Positions 42,472 to 49,539 of a stretch of 49,539 nt of DNA are shown one piece after another. Under the pieces are notes generated by a model. The model was given only the letters and a program-made list of their open reading frames with translations, was not told where the DNA came from and searched no databases. Source of the stretch: CAZEPJ01 sp964514105 (GTDB lineage Bacteria; Desulfobacterota; Desulfocorpusculales; Desulfocorpusculum). The first letter of the stretch is position 1. Every line of letters starts with the position of its first letter. Made by a program: the position numbers and the translations under genes. Where the stretch lies: contig CAZEPJ010000032.1 of the NCBI GenBank assembly GCA_964514105.1, positions 1-49,539 on the forward strand, given 5' to 3'.

Positions 42472-42595
42472 ATGGCGAGCCCTGTGCATGAGCGGGACGC
42501 CGGGGAGCTGACGATCCTCGTTCTGGGCCTCTTGGCCGGGGTGCAACATGGCCTGGGGCATGGGGGCCAACGACGTGGCCATGGCCTCTGCACAT
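42472..42595 (+). pseudogene. Remnant of a PiT-type phosphate transporter N-terminus
   Basis: One frame reads ELTILVLGLLAG and a second continues with MAWGMGANDVAMA; together they match the start of PiT transporters (a hydrophobic helix, then GANDVANA). A frameshift separates the two frames near 42545, and the match ends near 42590, where the DUF47 remnant begins. The rest of the transporter is missing, so it is not functional. Confidence 0.7.
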
Positions 42596-43060
42596 GGAGG
42601 TCACCCGCGCCGCGCACGAGGCCGACCAGATCCCGCGGAACATCCGGGGGCATCTCCCCCGGGAACTGCTCCTGCCTGTGGACAAGTTCCAGTGCCTCTG
42701 GTTTCTCAGGGAGCAGGACCGCGTCATAAACGCCATGCAGGACACCTCGCACCGGCTCTCCTACCGGACCACGACCGTCCTCCCGCCCCCCCTGGGTGAC
42801 GCCCTGTTCCTCATGGGTCACAAGGCCGTGGAGGTCGTCCGCGAGATGCCCGGCATGGTGAGCCGGGCCATGGCATGTTTCCGGAGCGACTCGCAGGCGG
42901 ATCGAGCGCAGGCTCAGCAGCGGGATCTTCTCCCTCACCGTTGGCCCACCCGGCCGTCGCCTTCCATCTCACCCGCCTCGTGGCATACCGGGCGACACGA
43001 GCAACCACGCAGAGGATTCGGGGGACGTCATGCGGGCCATGATCGCGCGCCAGGCCCTCA
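42594..43060 (+). pseudogene. Frameshifted remnant of a DUF47 (PhoU-like) protein
   Basis: Three frames together recall a DUF47 protein, the usual partner of PiT transporters. The first has HEADQIPRNIRGHLPRELLL, VDKFQCLWFLREQDRVI and the helix GHKAVEVVREMPGMV. The second has AVAFHLTRLVAY. The third has DTSNHAEDSGDVMRAM. Breaks lie near 42890 and 42990. The N-terminal portion is missing, replaced by the pit remnant, as though a deletion joined the two genes. The end overlaps the 3' end of hflX. Confidence 0.7.
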
Positions 43061-44761
43061 GGGCCCGGCCGCGGCCTCGCGATCCTCAGCCGTCTCCGAC
43101 CCCGCCTCCTGCCGCGCCCGCATGCCGTGCGCCCCGCCCCGGCCGAACAGGAGCTGCTCCAGGCGCACGGTGAGCGCCTCCAGCCCCTCGCGCCTCAGGG
43201 CCGAGACGGCCAGGGCGTCATATGCGCGGGTGAGCTCCCGCACCCGATCGGCCTCGGCCAAATCCGCCTTGTTGAACAGCAGGAGCTGGGGTTTGCCCTG
43301 GAGGTCCATGGCCTCCAGAATCCCCTGGACGGATCGGATCTGGTCCTCCACATACGGGTTGGCAATGTCCGCCAGGTGGATCAGCAGGTCGGCGTCCTCC
43401 AGTTCCTCCAGGGTGGAGCGGAACGCCGTCACCAGATCCGGAGGGAGGTCCTGGATGAAGCCCACCGTGTCCGTCAGGATGACGTCCCTCTCCCGGGGGA
43501 AACGCAGCCTGCGGCTGGCCGGATCCAGGGTGGCGAACAGCTTGTCCTCCACCAGCACCTCGCTCCGGGTCAGGGCGTTGAGCAGGGTGGATTTGCCCGC
43601 GTTGGTGTACCCCACGATGCTCAGGATGGGCAGCCCCTGTCGGGCTCGACCGGCCCGGCGCTGGGCCCGGGAGCGGCGCACCTGCTGCAGCTCCCGCTCC
43701 AGCCGGGCGATGCGGTCCCGCACCCGCCGGCGATCCACCTCGAGTTTGGTCTCCCCCGGGCCTCGCAGCCCGATGCCCCCCCGGAGCCTGGACAAAGCCG
43801 GGTTCTTCCCCACCAGGCGGGGCAGCAGATAGCGCAGCTGGGCCAGCTCCACCTGGATCTTTCCATCCCGGCTCTGGGCGTGCTGGGCGAAGATGTCCAG
43901 GATGAGCTGCGTGCGGTCGACGATCTTCTGATCGGTCATGATGGAGAGGTTTCGCAGCTGCCCCGGGCTCAGGTCCCGATCGAACAGGAGGATCTCGGCC
44001 CCCAGCTGCTTGCTGCGGATGACCAGTTCCTCCAGCCTTCCCCTTCCCAGCACGAACCGCGGGTCGGGCTGGGGACGGACCTGCAGCACCGCATCCAGGA
44101 CCGTCAGCCCGCCGGAGCGGGCCAGCTCCCGAAGCTCGTCCATGGATCGGGTGGCCCGATGCCCCGATGCGGGATACACCCCCACCAGCATGGCCCGCTC
44201 GCCCTTGCCCTCCACGCGCCGCCCCCCCATGACCCGGGAGAACTCGTCCTCCAGCGCCTCGACCAGGGCCAGGGCGTCCATCTCCAGCCGGGAGGGGTTG
44301 TCGGCCTCCAGGATCTCCCATTGCCGACGGGCCGGATTGGACGGAAGCAGGTGCGCCACCTGGAGCCGCCCCGGGAGCCCATCCTCTCCCGTCTGGATCT
44401 GGCACATGAGGTCCAGCCGCAGGTGGGCCAGGTCCGTGAGGTCGTCCTGGGTGAGGGGCTCTCCCCGAAGGTGGGTATGGACGAGGCGCAGGCCCAGCAG
44501 CCGCTCCGGGGCGGTTCGCAGCCCCTGCAGGGAGGGGATGACGATCCGGTGGTCGTCCCCCACGATGACCATGAACACGGCTCCCCGCCGATCCAGCAGC
44601 ACGCCCACCTGGCGCCCGATCCCTCGGGAGACCTCCGAGAGCTGCCTCGCCAGCTCGGGGGTGACGACGCGATGGGCGGGGACCTTGCGGCGGTAGATGC
44701 GCTCCAGGAATCGGAGGTCGGACGACTTGAGACCCTGGATCTGGCCCTGGACTCTCGGAAT
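43058..44761 (-). CDS. hflX: GTPase HflX (ribosome-splitting factor), probable ATT start
   Basis: This 567-residue protein has the HflX N-terminal domain, a coiled region (ARLERELQQVRR), and the GTPase with G1 GYTNAGKST, G3 DTVGFIQDLP and G4 NKAD. HflX binds the 50S subunit and splits stalled or heat-damaged ribosomes. The first ATG/GTG/TTG start in frame is the GTG at 44608, but conserved HflX sequence (GLKSSDLRFLERIYRRKVPA) continues upstream without a stop. It ends at ATT 44761, preceded by GAGGAGG and 5 bases, just after the HAD gene stop. ATT initiation is thus the best fit. Confidence 0.9.
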   Translation of the reverse strand: MPRVQGQIQGLKSSDLRFLERIYRRKVPAHRVVTPELARQLSEVSRGIGRQVGVLLDRRGAVFMVIVGDDHRIVIPSLQGLRTAPERLLGLRLVHTHLRGEPLTQDDLTDLAHLRLDLMCQIQTGEDGLPGRLQVAHLLPSNPARRQWEILEADNPSRLEMDALALVEALEDEFSRVMGGRRVEGKGERAMLVGVYPASGHRATRSMDELRELARSGGLTVLDAVLQVRPQPDPRFVLGRGRLEELVIRSKQLGAEILLFDRDLSPGQLRNLSIMTDQKIVDRTQLILDIFAQHAQSRDGKIQVELAQLRYLLPRLVGKNPALSRLRGGIGLRGPGETKLEVDRRRVRDRIARLERELQQVRRSRAQRRAGRARQGLPILSIVGYTNAGKSTLLNALTRSEVLVEDKLFATLDPASRRLRFPRERDVILTDTVGFIQDLPPDLVTAFRSTLEELEDADLLIHLADIANPYVEDQIRSVQGILEAMDLQGKPQLLLFNKADLAEADRVRELTRAYDALAVSALRREGLEALTVRLEQLLFGRGGAHGMRARQEAGSETAEDREAAAGP

Positions 44762-44771
44762 GGCCGCCTCC

Positions 44772-45404
44772 TCAGGGGGCCCCGGCCGCCCCGTCGAGCC
44801 ACGCCAGGATCTCTTGGTGGTCTGCCATGTGATGGTCGGCCCTCAGACAGGGGTTCTTGTACGCCACGAATGGGACGTCCGCCCGCTCGGCCACCAGGCG
44901 ATCCACCTCCGAATCACCGATGTACAGGGCCTCGCGGGAAGCCGCCTCGAAGTGGGCCAGGATCTTCCACAGGCACTCGGGGTGGGGCTTGGGAGACCGG
45001 ACATCCAGGCTCGTGACCGTCAGATCGAACAGGTCCGACAGCCCGTGCTCCCTCATGACCAGTGGCATGGTGGGTCCCCGATTGGTCGCGATGGCCGTTC
45101 CGTACCGCGGTCGAAGCGCGCGCAGGACCTCCCGCACATGGGGCTCCAGCCGCATGATGGGGATGAACGGGCCGTAGTCCATGGAGAGCCGGTATGCCTG
45201 GGCCGCTTCCCGCCTGGGATCTCCAGCGAACAGGAAGTCCACGGCCTCTGGCGCCGTGCTGGCGTGGACGAAGGCCAGCTGATGCGGCGCCATGGGTGGA
45301 AGGTCGAAACGGTCCAGGATGTGGTTGTAGAATGCCTCGTTGGATGCCTTGGAATCGAACAGGACTCCGTCGCAGTCGTAGATGATCACCTTGGTTGCTC
45401 GCAA
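44772..45404 (-). CDS. HAD-superfamily phosphatase (phosphoglycolate phosphatase-like)
   Basis: This 210-residue HAD hydrolase has motif I YDCDGVLFDS, motif II ATNRG, and motifs III/IV RSPKPHPECL and YIGDSEVDRLVA. The cap region is small and helical. The start is a TTG at 45404 with GGAGGGAGG 7 bases upstream; an ATG nine codons earlier (45431) is possible. hflX starts 11 bases after its stop. The delta subunit of phenylphosphate carboxylase is also a HAD protein, but the distance of 6.6 kb and the hflX context do not link this gene to that pathway. Confidence 0.9.
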   Translation of the reverse strand: MRATKVIIYDCDGVLFDSKASNEAFYNHILDRFDLPPMAPHQLAFVHASTAPEAVDFLFAGDPRREAAQAYRLSMDYGPFIPIMRLEPHVREVLRALRPRYGTAIATNRGPTMPLVMREHGLSDLFDLTVTSLDVRSPKPHPECLWKILAHFEAASREALYIGDSEVDRLVAERADVPFVAYKNPCLRADHHMADHQEILAWLDGAAGAP

Positions 45405-45489
45405 GTGCCGGCCTCCCTCCGGGCGTCTCATCCATGCATGTTCAATAGCAGTCTACCACATCCCAGCGGATGGAGGGACGGGGCGGAGA

Positions 45490-45518
45490 TTGTCATTGCC
45501 GGGAAGATCTGCTAGGTT
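45490..45518 (+). promoter_or_regulatory. Probable promoter of the radical SAM / ATP-grasp operon
   Basis: TTGTCA (45490-45495) and TAGGTT (45513-45518) are separated by 17 bases, placing the start near 45525, about 26 bases before the first codon. The -10 match is moderate. No other signal is seen in the 145-base gap to the HAD gene. Confidence 0.45.
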
Positions 45519-45550
45519 TGCTTTGACCTCTGCGGAGAAACGAGGCGGCA

Positions 45551-47371
45551 TTGACTTCCCGACCCACCCAAGGGGCTTGCCCCCCGCGTGTCATGCTCGT
45601 GTTCCCGCCGGTGTGGGTGCCCATGGTGCCCCACCTGGCCCTGCCGGCCCTGGCGGCCTATCTGCGGGAGAAGGGGCATGAGGTCCGAACCGTCGACGCC
45701 AACATCTCGTTTTTCGTGGACTATCTCCTGACGCCGGAGACCCTCTGCGCCTTGGCGCCGCGGGCCGCCCGCCTGCTGGACGGAAGCGCGGGAGCGGATG
45801 TTCCCCGCGGGTGGCTCGACCTTGCCCGCAGAGAACTCCCCCGCTGGGAGGCATCGGTATCCCGGGTGGACCGGATCTTGCGCACCTTTCGGGACCCGGA
45901 GCTCTTCTTCCAGCCCGACGCCCTGTTGGGGGCGCAGGACGAACTGCACGGCCTCATGCTTCTGGCAAGCCTGGCCCAATGGCCCGGCCGCATTTCCTTC
46001 AACCATTACCGCCGCGGAGACATCCGTACCTTCGAGGATCTGCTGGGGTTGTGCGACGACCCGGAGCGCAACGCCTTCCTCCCTTTCTGGCGGGATCACG
46101 TCCTTCCCGACATCGTGGAGGATCCCCCCCCCCTTGTGGGGATCTCCATCTCCAGCGTCCACCAGTTCATCGCAGCCATGACCCTGGCCCGACTGATCCG
46201 GAACCGACTGCCCCGCGTTCACGTGGTGGTCGGCGGCAAGCACCTCTTGCGCATCCGGGAGAAGCTGCTTGGGCACCCCCAGTACTTTCGATGGTTTTTC
46301 CACAGCGCCGTGCTCCACGAGGGGGAAGAGGCCCTGGAGGCCCTCTTGATGGCGGTGACCCGGGCCCAACCCTTGTCCCGCGTCCCCAACCTGATCTCCC
46401 TGGAGGAAGGCCGACCCCGGGCCACCTTCCTGGCCCCCCCGCCCCGGCTGCAGGACCTCCCCCCTGCGGACATGACCGATGCGCCGTGGGGTCGATATCT
46501 GGTGCCCAGGCCGTACGCACCCGTGCGCATGTCCCAAGGGTGCTACTGGGGCAAGTGCACCTTCTGCATCCGGTACGGACACGAACGCGTGGACTATCTC
46601 CCTCCGGAGCGGGTCGTGGAGGACTTGGAGCGCCTCCAGGATGTGCACGGCGTGAGGGACATCTCGGTCAACGACGATTGCATGCCCCCCGCGTACTGGG
46701 AGGATCTGTGCGCGCGCATCCTCAAACGGCGGCTGTCGCTGTCCATGCTCATCTGGGCAAAACCCGTGGCGGGCTTCACGCCCAGGCGCCTGCGCAGGAT
46801 GGCCCAGGCCGGGGTTCGGCAGATCCGCTGGGGCGTGGAGTCCACCCATCCGCGCGTGCTGAAGCTCATGCGCAAGGGGACCAGCCCCACCGGCGCCCTT
46901 GGGGTCCTGGGAGCCGCCCACGAGGCCGGGATCTGGAACCATGCCTGCATCATCATCGGCTTCCCCACCGAGACCCGGCAGGAGGCCCAGGCCACCCTGG
47001 ATTTTCTGGCGGCCAACCGGTCCATCGTCCAGTCTTTCATTCTGTATCCCTTCGTCCTGTACCAGAACAGCCATCTGTTTCACGAGCCCCGCGCCTTCGG
47101 CATCACGGAGATCCGGGTGGACGACACGCCGTTCTTCGACCAGATCTCCTTCCGTACGTCGCGCGGCATGGACCCCCGGGAGGTGCAGGCCCTGGTCCGA
47201 AGCGCCAAGGAGACCCTCCTGGCGGAGACGTACGGATGGCCCTTCTGGTATTATCTGAAGCTTCGGGAGTACTTGCAGCTCTACCTGGATCGATTCGGCT
47301 TGGAGAGGACCGCGCGAATGTCCTTCGATCGCCGGGGACTGCGGCGGTCGTGGGAAGGCCAGGGCCCTTGA
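45551..47371 (+). CDS. B12-binding-type radical SAM protein
   Basis: This 606-residue protein has an N-terminal cobalamin-binding-like domain (about 12-240: PHLALPALAAYLREKGHEV, GISISSVHQFIAAMTLARLI, VVVGGKH) and a radical SAM core. The cluster motif is Cys331-x4-Cys336-x2-Cys339 (GCYWGKCTFC), longer by one residue than the standard spacing, as in some B12 families. Further on are DISVNDDCM, GVESTHPRVLKLMRKGT and IIIGFPTET. Members often methylate unactivated carbons or rearrange peptides and lipids. It heads an operon with two ATP-grasp ligases, which suggests tailoring of a small molecule or peptide. The start is a TTG with GAGGCGG upstream; an ATG at 45593 is the alternative. Confidence 0.87.
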   Translation: MTSRPTQGACPPRVMLVFPPVWVPMVPHLALPALAAYLREKGHEVRTVDANISFFVDYLLTPETLCALAPRAARLLDGSAGADVPRGWLDLARRELPRWEASVSRVDRILRTFRDPELFFQPDALLGAQDELHGLMLLASLAQWPGRISFNHYRRGDIRTFEDLLGLCDDPERNAFLPFWRDHVLPDIVEDPPPLVGISISSVHQFIAAMTLARLIRNRLPRVHVVVGGKHLLRIREKLLGHPQYFRWFFHSAVLHEGEEALEALLMAVTRAQPLSRVPNLISLEEGRPRATFLAPPPRLQDLPPADMTDAPWGRYLVPRPYAPVRMSQGCYWGKCTFCIRYGHERVDYLPPERVVEDLERLQDVHGVRDISVNDDCMPPAYWEDLCARILKRRLSLSMLIWAKPVAGFTPRRLRRMAQAGVRQIRWGVESTHPRVLKLMRKGTSPTGALGVLGAAHEAGIWNHACIIIGFPTETRQEAQATLDFLAANRSIVQSFILYPFVLYQNSHLFHEPRAFGITEIRVDDTPFFDQISFRTSRGMDPREVQALVRSAKETLLAETYGWPFWYYLKLREYLQLYLDRFGLERTARMSFDRRGLRRSWEGQGP

Positions 47372-48288
47372 AGCCCCTTTCGATCCGGGAGAGGCCGCCG
47401 CCCCGGGGGGGGTCCGCCATCCGAATCGCCATTCTCTCAACCCGCACGCGGAGCTACCATCCCAACGGGCGGCTCCTGGAGGCCGGCCGGGCCATGGGGC
47501 ACGAGACCTACCTGCTCCACCCCCGGCGGGTCCATGCCGCGACCTCGAATGCCGCCGATGCGCGGCCGCGGGAGCTCCCCCATGTGTTTCTCCCGCGCAT
47601 CGGGTCTACCATTGACGACGGCGAGCTGTCGGCCGTGCTTCACCTGGAGCGGGCGGGGATCCCGGCCGTAAACGGCTTCCGGGCGCTGGCCGTGGCCCGG
47701 GACAAGTTCCTCTCGTTGAGGGAGCTGGATGCCGCGGGCATCCCGGTGCCCGGGACCCGGCTCGTGACCCACCTTTCTCAGCTTCCTGCGGCCGTGCGCG
47801 CCGTTGGCGGGTTCCCCCTGGTCATGAAGGCCACCCGCGGCCGCCAGGGGACCGCCGTGTTCCTGGTGCGCCACGCCGCCCGGGCGCGGGCCCTGGTGGA
47901 GAACCCGCCCGGGCCGGCCCCGGGTGTGGTCGTGCAGGAGTATCTCCCGGCCGCCGCCCGGGGCGATGGGCGCATCGTCGTCGTGGGCGGCCGGGCCGTG
48001 GGCAGCATGCGGCGCATCCCGCGGCCGGGGGAGTTCCGGGCCAACGCCCATCTGCGGGGAACCGGCGTCCCATGGGACCCGCCCCGGCGGTGGATAGACC
48101 TGGCCCTGGGGGCCGCCGAGGTCTTGGGCCTGGCCGTGGCCGGGGTGGATCTCATGGAAGGCCCGCAGGGGCCCGTTGTCCTGGAGGTCAACACCACACC
48201 GGGATTCCGGGAGCTGGAGCGGGCTGCCCGGGTGGATGCGGCGGGCGAGATCATCCGCCACGCGGCACAGATGGCCCGCAGGAGGTGA
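47368..48288 (+). CDS. RimK-family ATP-grasp ligase
   Basis: This protein of about 306 residues has the ATP-grasp fold: LVMKATRGRQGTAVFLV, VVQEYLP, GDGRIVVVGGRAVGSMRRIP and VLEVNTTPGFRELE with the Mg-binding Glu/Asn. RimK-type ligases add amino acids, often glutamate, to a carboxylate using ATP. The TTG start overlaps the radical SAM stop. The conserved N-terminus (IRIAILSTRTRS) begins 17 codons later at an ATC (47419), so the true start is uncertain. It is followed 7 bases later by a second, GshB-like ligase. Confidence 0.85.
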   Translation: MKPLSIRERPPPRGGSAIRIAILSTRTRSYHPNGRLLEAGRAMGHETYLLHPRRVHAATSNAADARPRELPHVFLPRIGSTIDDGELSAVLHLERAGIPAVNGFRALAVARDKFLSLRELDAAGIPVPGTRLVTHLSQLPAAVRAVGGFPLVMKATRGRQGTAVFLVRHAARARALVENPPGPAPGVVVQEYLPAAARGDGRIVVVGGRAVGSMRRIPRPGEFRANAHLRGTGVPWDPPRRWIDLALGAAEVLGLAVAGVDLMEGPQGPVVLEVNTTPGFRELERAARVDAAGEIIRHAAQMARRR

Positions 48289-48295
48289 TACAAGC

Positions 48296-49318
48296 ATGAA
48301 GATCGCGTTTCTCATGGATCCCCTCCAGGAGCTGGACCCGCTCCGGGACACCACGAGCCACCTGATCTACGAGTGCCTCCAGCGGCGCCACGAGACCTAT
48401 TTCCTCGAGCCCCACGACCTGTACGTCAAGAGCAACCGGATCCGCGCCCGCATGAAGCAGCTGGAGGCCGAGCCGGGGCGATCAAGGCAGGAGACCTGGC
48501 GCAAGTGCGTCCAGGACATCCACCAGGAGCGCTGCCTGTTCGAGGACATCACCGAGCTGGACGCCCTGTTCCTGCGGAAGAACCCGCCGGTCAACTTCCG
48601 GACCATCGACTTTCTCCAGTTCGTCAAGAAGGACGTGTTCATCATCAACGACATCCAGGGTCAGATCCGGGCGTCGAGCAAGCTGTACATGCTCAACTTC
48701 CCGGAAATCATCCCCGAGACCCACGTCTCCCGGGACCCCGTGCGGCTCCGGAGGATCATCGACGAGTTCGGCGGCGACGTCATCATGAAGCCCACGGTGG
48801 GGTTCCGGGGCACCGGCGTCATCAAACTGACCAACCGGGACCCGGAGAACCTCAACTCCCTTCTCAACTTTTACGTGGACAGCACCAAACGGTACGAGGA
48901 CCGCAACCCCATCATCGTCCAGGAGTTCCTGGAAGAGGTTCGCCACGGGGACGTGCGGATCATGCTCCTCAACGGAGAGATCCTGGGCGGCATGCGGCGC
49001 ATCCCCTGCGATGGCGACTTCCGCACGAACCTTGCCGCGGGGGGGCGGGTGGAGCGCCATGAGATCTCCCCGGCGGACCTGCGCATCGTGGACATTGTGC
49101 GGCACCGACTGGTGGAAGACGGGCTCTATTTCGTTGCAATTGACCTCATCGGTGGTAAACTGATTGAGATAAACTGCATCAGCCCGGGGGGCATTCCCAG
49201 CTTGAATCAGTTATATGGACTCAGAGTCGAACGGACGGTCATCGATTTCGTGGAAGCCAGCATCGCCCAGAGGAGTTCCATTTGCTCCAACCCAACTCAA
49301 GGAGACGCGACTTCATGA
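48296..49318 (+). CDS. Glutathione synthetase-like ATP-grasp ligase
   Basis: This 340-residue protein resembles GshB: the N-terminus MKIAFLMDPLQELDPLRDTT with YFLEPHDLYV, LFLRKNPPVN, then ATP-grasp motifs DVIMKPTVGFRGTGVIKL, VQEFLEEVRHGDVRIMLLNGEILGGMRRIP and EINCISPGG. GshB joins gamma-glutamylcysteine and glycine. No gshA is near, and the RimK-like gene just upstream points to a different two-step peptide-bond assembly. AGGAGGTGA precedes the ATG with good spacing. Its stop overlaps the next gene (ATGA). Confidence 0.85.
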   Translation: MKIAFLMDPLQELDPLRDTTSHLIYECLQRRHETYFLEPHDLYVKSNRIRARMKQLEAEPGRSRQETWRKCVQDIHQERCLFEDITELDALFLRKNPPVNFRTIDFLQFVKKDVFIINDIQGQIRASSKLYMLNFPEIIPETHVSRDPVRLRRIIDEFGGDVIMKPTVGFRGTGVIKLTNRDPENLNSLLNFYVDSTKRYEDRNPIIVQEFLEEVRHGDVRIMLLNGEILGGMRRIPCDGDFRTNLAAGGRVERHEISPADLRIVDIVRHRLVEDGLYFVAIDLIGGKLIEINCISPGGIPSLNQLYGLRVERTVIDFVEASIAQRSSICSNPTQGDATS

Positions 49319-49539
49319 CGAGACTCTCCGTGCTCCGGTTTGGCAAGGTGGCGTGCGCATCAGCGGTCCTTCTTGGATGCGCCCTGGTGGGACTGGCGGG
49401 AAGCCCACCCGGGGCCTCGGCGGCCTTGCTGAAGATCGGCCTCCTGGAGGAACCCAAGAGCCTCAATCTGTTCGCGGCCAGCAAGGACATCTGGGCCAGC
49501 AAGGTCCTGCTCTTCTGTTACCAGCGCCTGTACTACCGA
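49315..49539 (+). CDS. Family-5 extracellular solute-binding protein, N-terminus only
   Basis: The first 75 residues lie in the window. Residues 1-37 form a signal peptide (VACASAVLLGCALVGLAGSPPGASA), and then LLKIGLLEEPKSLNLFAASKDIWASKVLLFCYQRLYY matches the start of peptide/nickel-type solute-binding proteins (SBP_bac_5). It is translationally coupled to the GshB-like gene. If it is an ABC peptide-binding protein, the operon might import a peptide or import the product of the ligases. Confidence 0.78.
   Translation, partial: MTRLSVLRFGKVACASAVLLGCALVGLAGSPPGASAALLKIGLLEEPKSLNLFAASKDIWASKVLLFCYQRLYYR

Noticed and set aside
42594..43832. Long plus-strand open frame over the hflX gene
   Set aside because: Only its first 100 residues resemble a protein (DUF47 remnant). 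The rest is Arg/Ser-rich antisense to hflX.
44772..45404. HAD protein as the delta subunit of phenylphosphate carboxylase
   Set aside because: It lies 6.6 kb from the UbiD cluster on the other strand, directly ahead of hflX, and its motifs fit a general phosphoglycolate phosphatase-like enzyme.

Overview
The window is GC-rich bacterial chromosome, closely packed with many GTG and TTG starts. It reads as an anaerobic Desulfobacterota (former Deltaproteobacteria) genome, possibly near Desulfuromonadales. The evidence is the long argBDFGH-lysA-dapFB-dapL run, lysine synthesis through an LL-diaminopimelate aminotransferase, a DHH-CBS-nucleotidyltransferase fusion, LutABC lactate oxidation, and genes for anaerobic phenol-type chemistry. 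This placement is inference; no rRNA or marker gene settles it.

Region 1 (1-23743, all minus strand) is housekeeping. Read in the direction of transcription it holds manC, xerD, a DHH-CBS-CBS tRNA nucleotidyltransferase/poly(A) polymerase-like protein, xerC-hslV-hslU, argB-argD-argF-argG-argH, an LptM-like lipoprotein with Fn3-like repeats, lysA-dapF-dapB, a fumarylacetoacetate-hydrolase family gene, dapL, folK, a small membrane protein, a TalC-type transaldolase, a PAS histidine kinase, a lytic transglycosylase, then tRNA-Gly and tRNA-Cys. Neighbours often overlap by 4 bp or lie within 100 bp. dapA, normally next to dapB, is absent.

Region 2 (23892-38170) is a catabolic island. A three-subunit molybdenum hydroxylase (minus strand) is divergent from an IclR regulator. 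A LysR regulator is divergent from an eight-gene plus-strand cluster. In that cluster a PEP-utiliser phosphohistidine protein, a PPDK/PEP-synthase N-terminal ATP-grasp protein and a CBS-domain protein match the three parts of phenylphosphate synthase. They accompany a UbiD decarboxylase/carboxylase, its cofactor enzyme UbiX, and two tandem UPF0261 (Tm-1-like) proteins of unknown role. The simplest reading is ATP-driven phosphorylation of a phenol followed by carboxylation to a 4-hydroxybenzoate-type acid. The set differs from the textbook pathway: there is one UbiD, no small carboxylase subunits, an added UPF0261 pair, and a Mo hydroxylase without the extra [4Fe-4S] site of 4-hydroxybenzoyl-CoA reductase.

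Region 3 (38303-45404) holds an endonuclease/exonuclease/phosphatase-family gene with a small partner, the lutABC lactate operon, a decayed phosphate-transport locus (pit plus DUF47 remnants), and hflX with a HAD-family phosphatase. hflX appears to start at ATT. Region 4 (45551 to the end) is a tightly coupled plus-strand operon: a B12-type radical SAM protein, two different ATP-grasp ligases (RimK-like and GshB-like), and the start of a family-5 peptide-binding lipoprotein or secreted protein. It may be an undescribed peptide or amino-acid-derived pathway.
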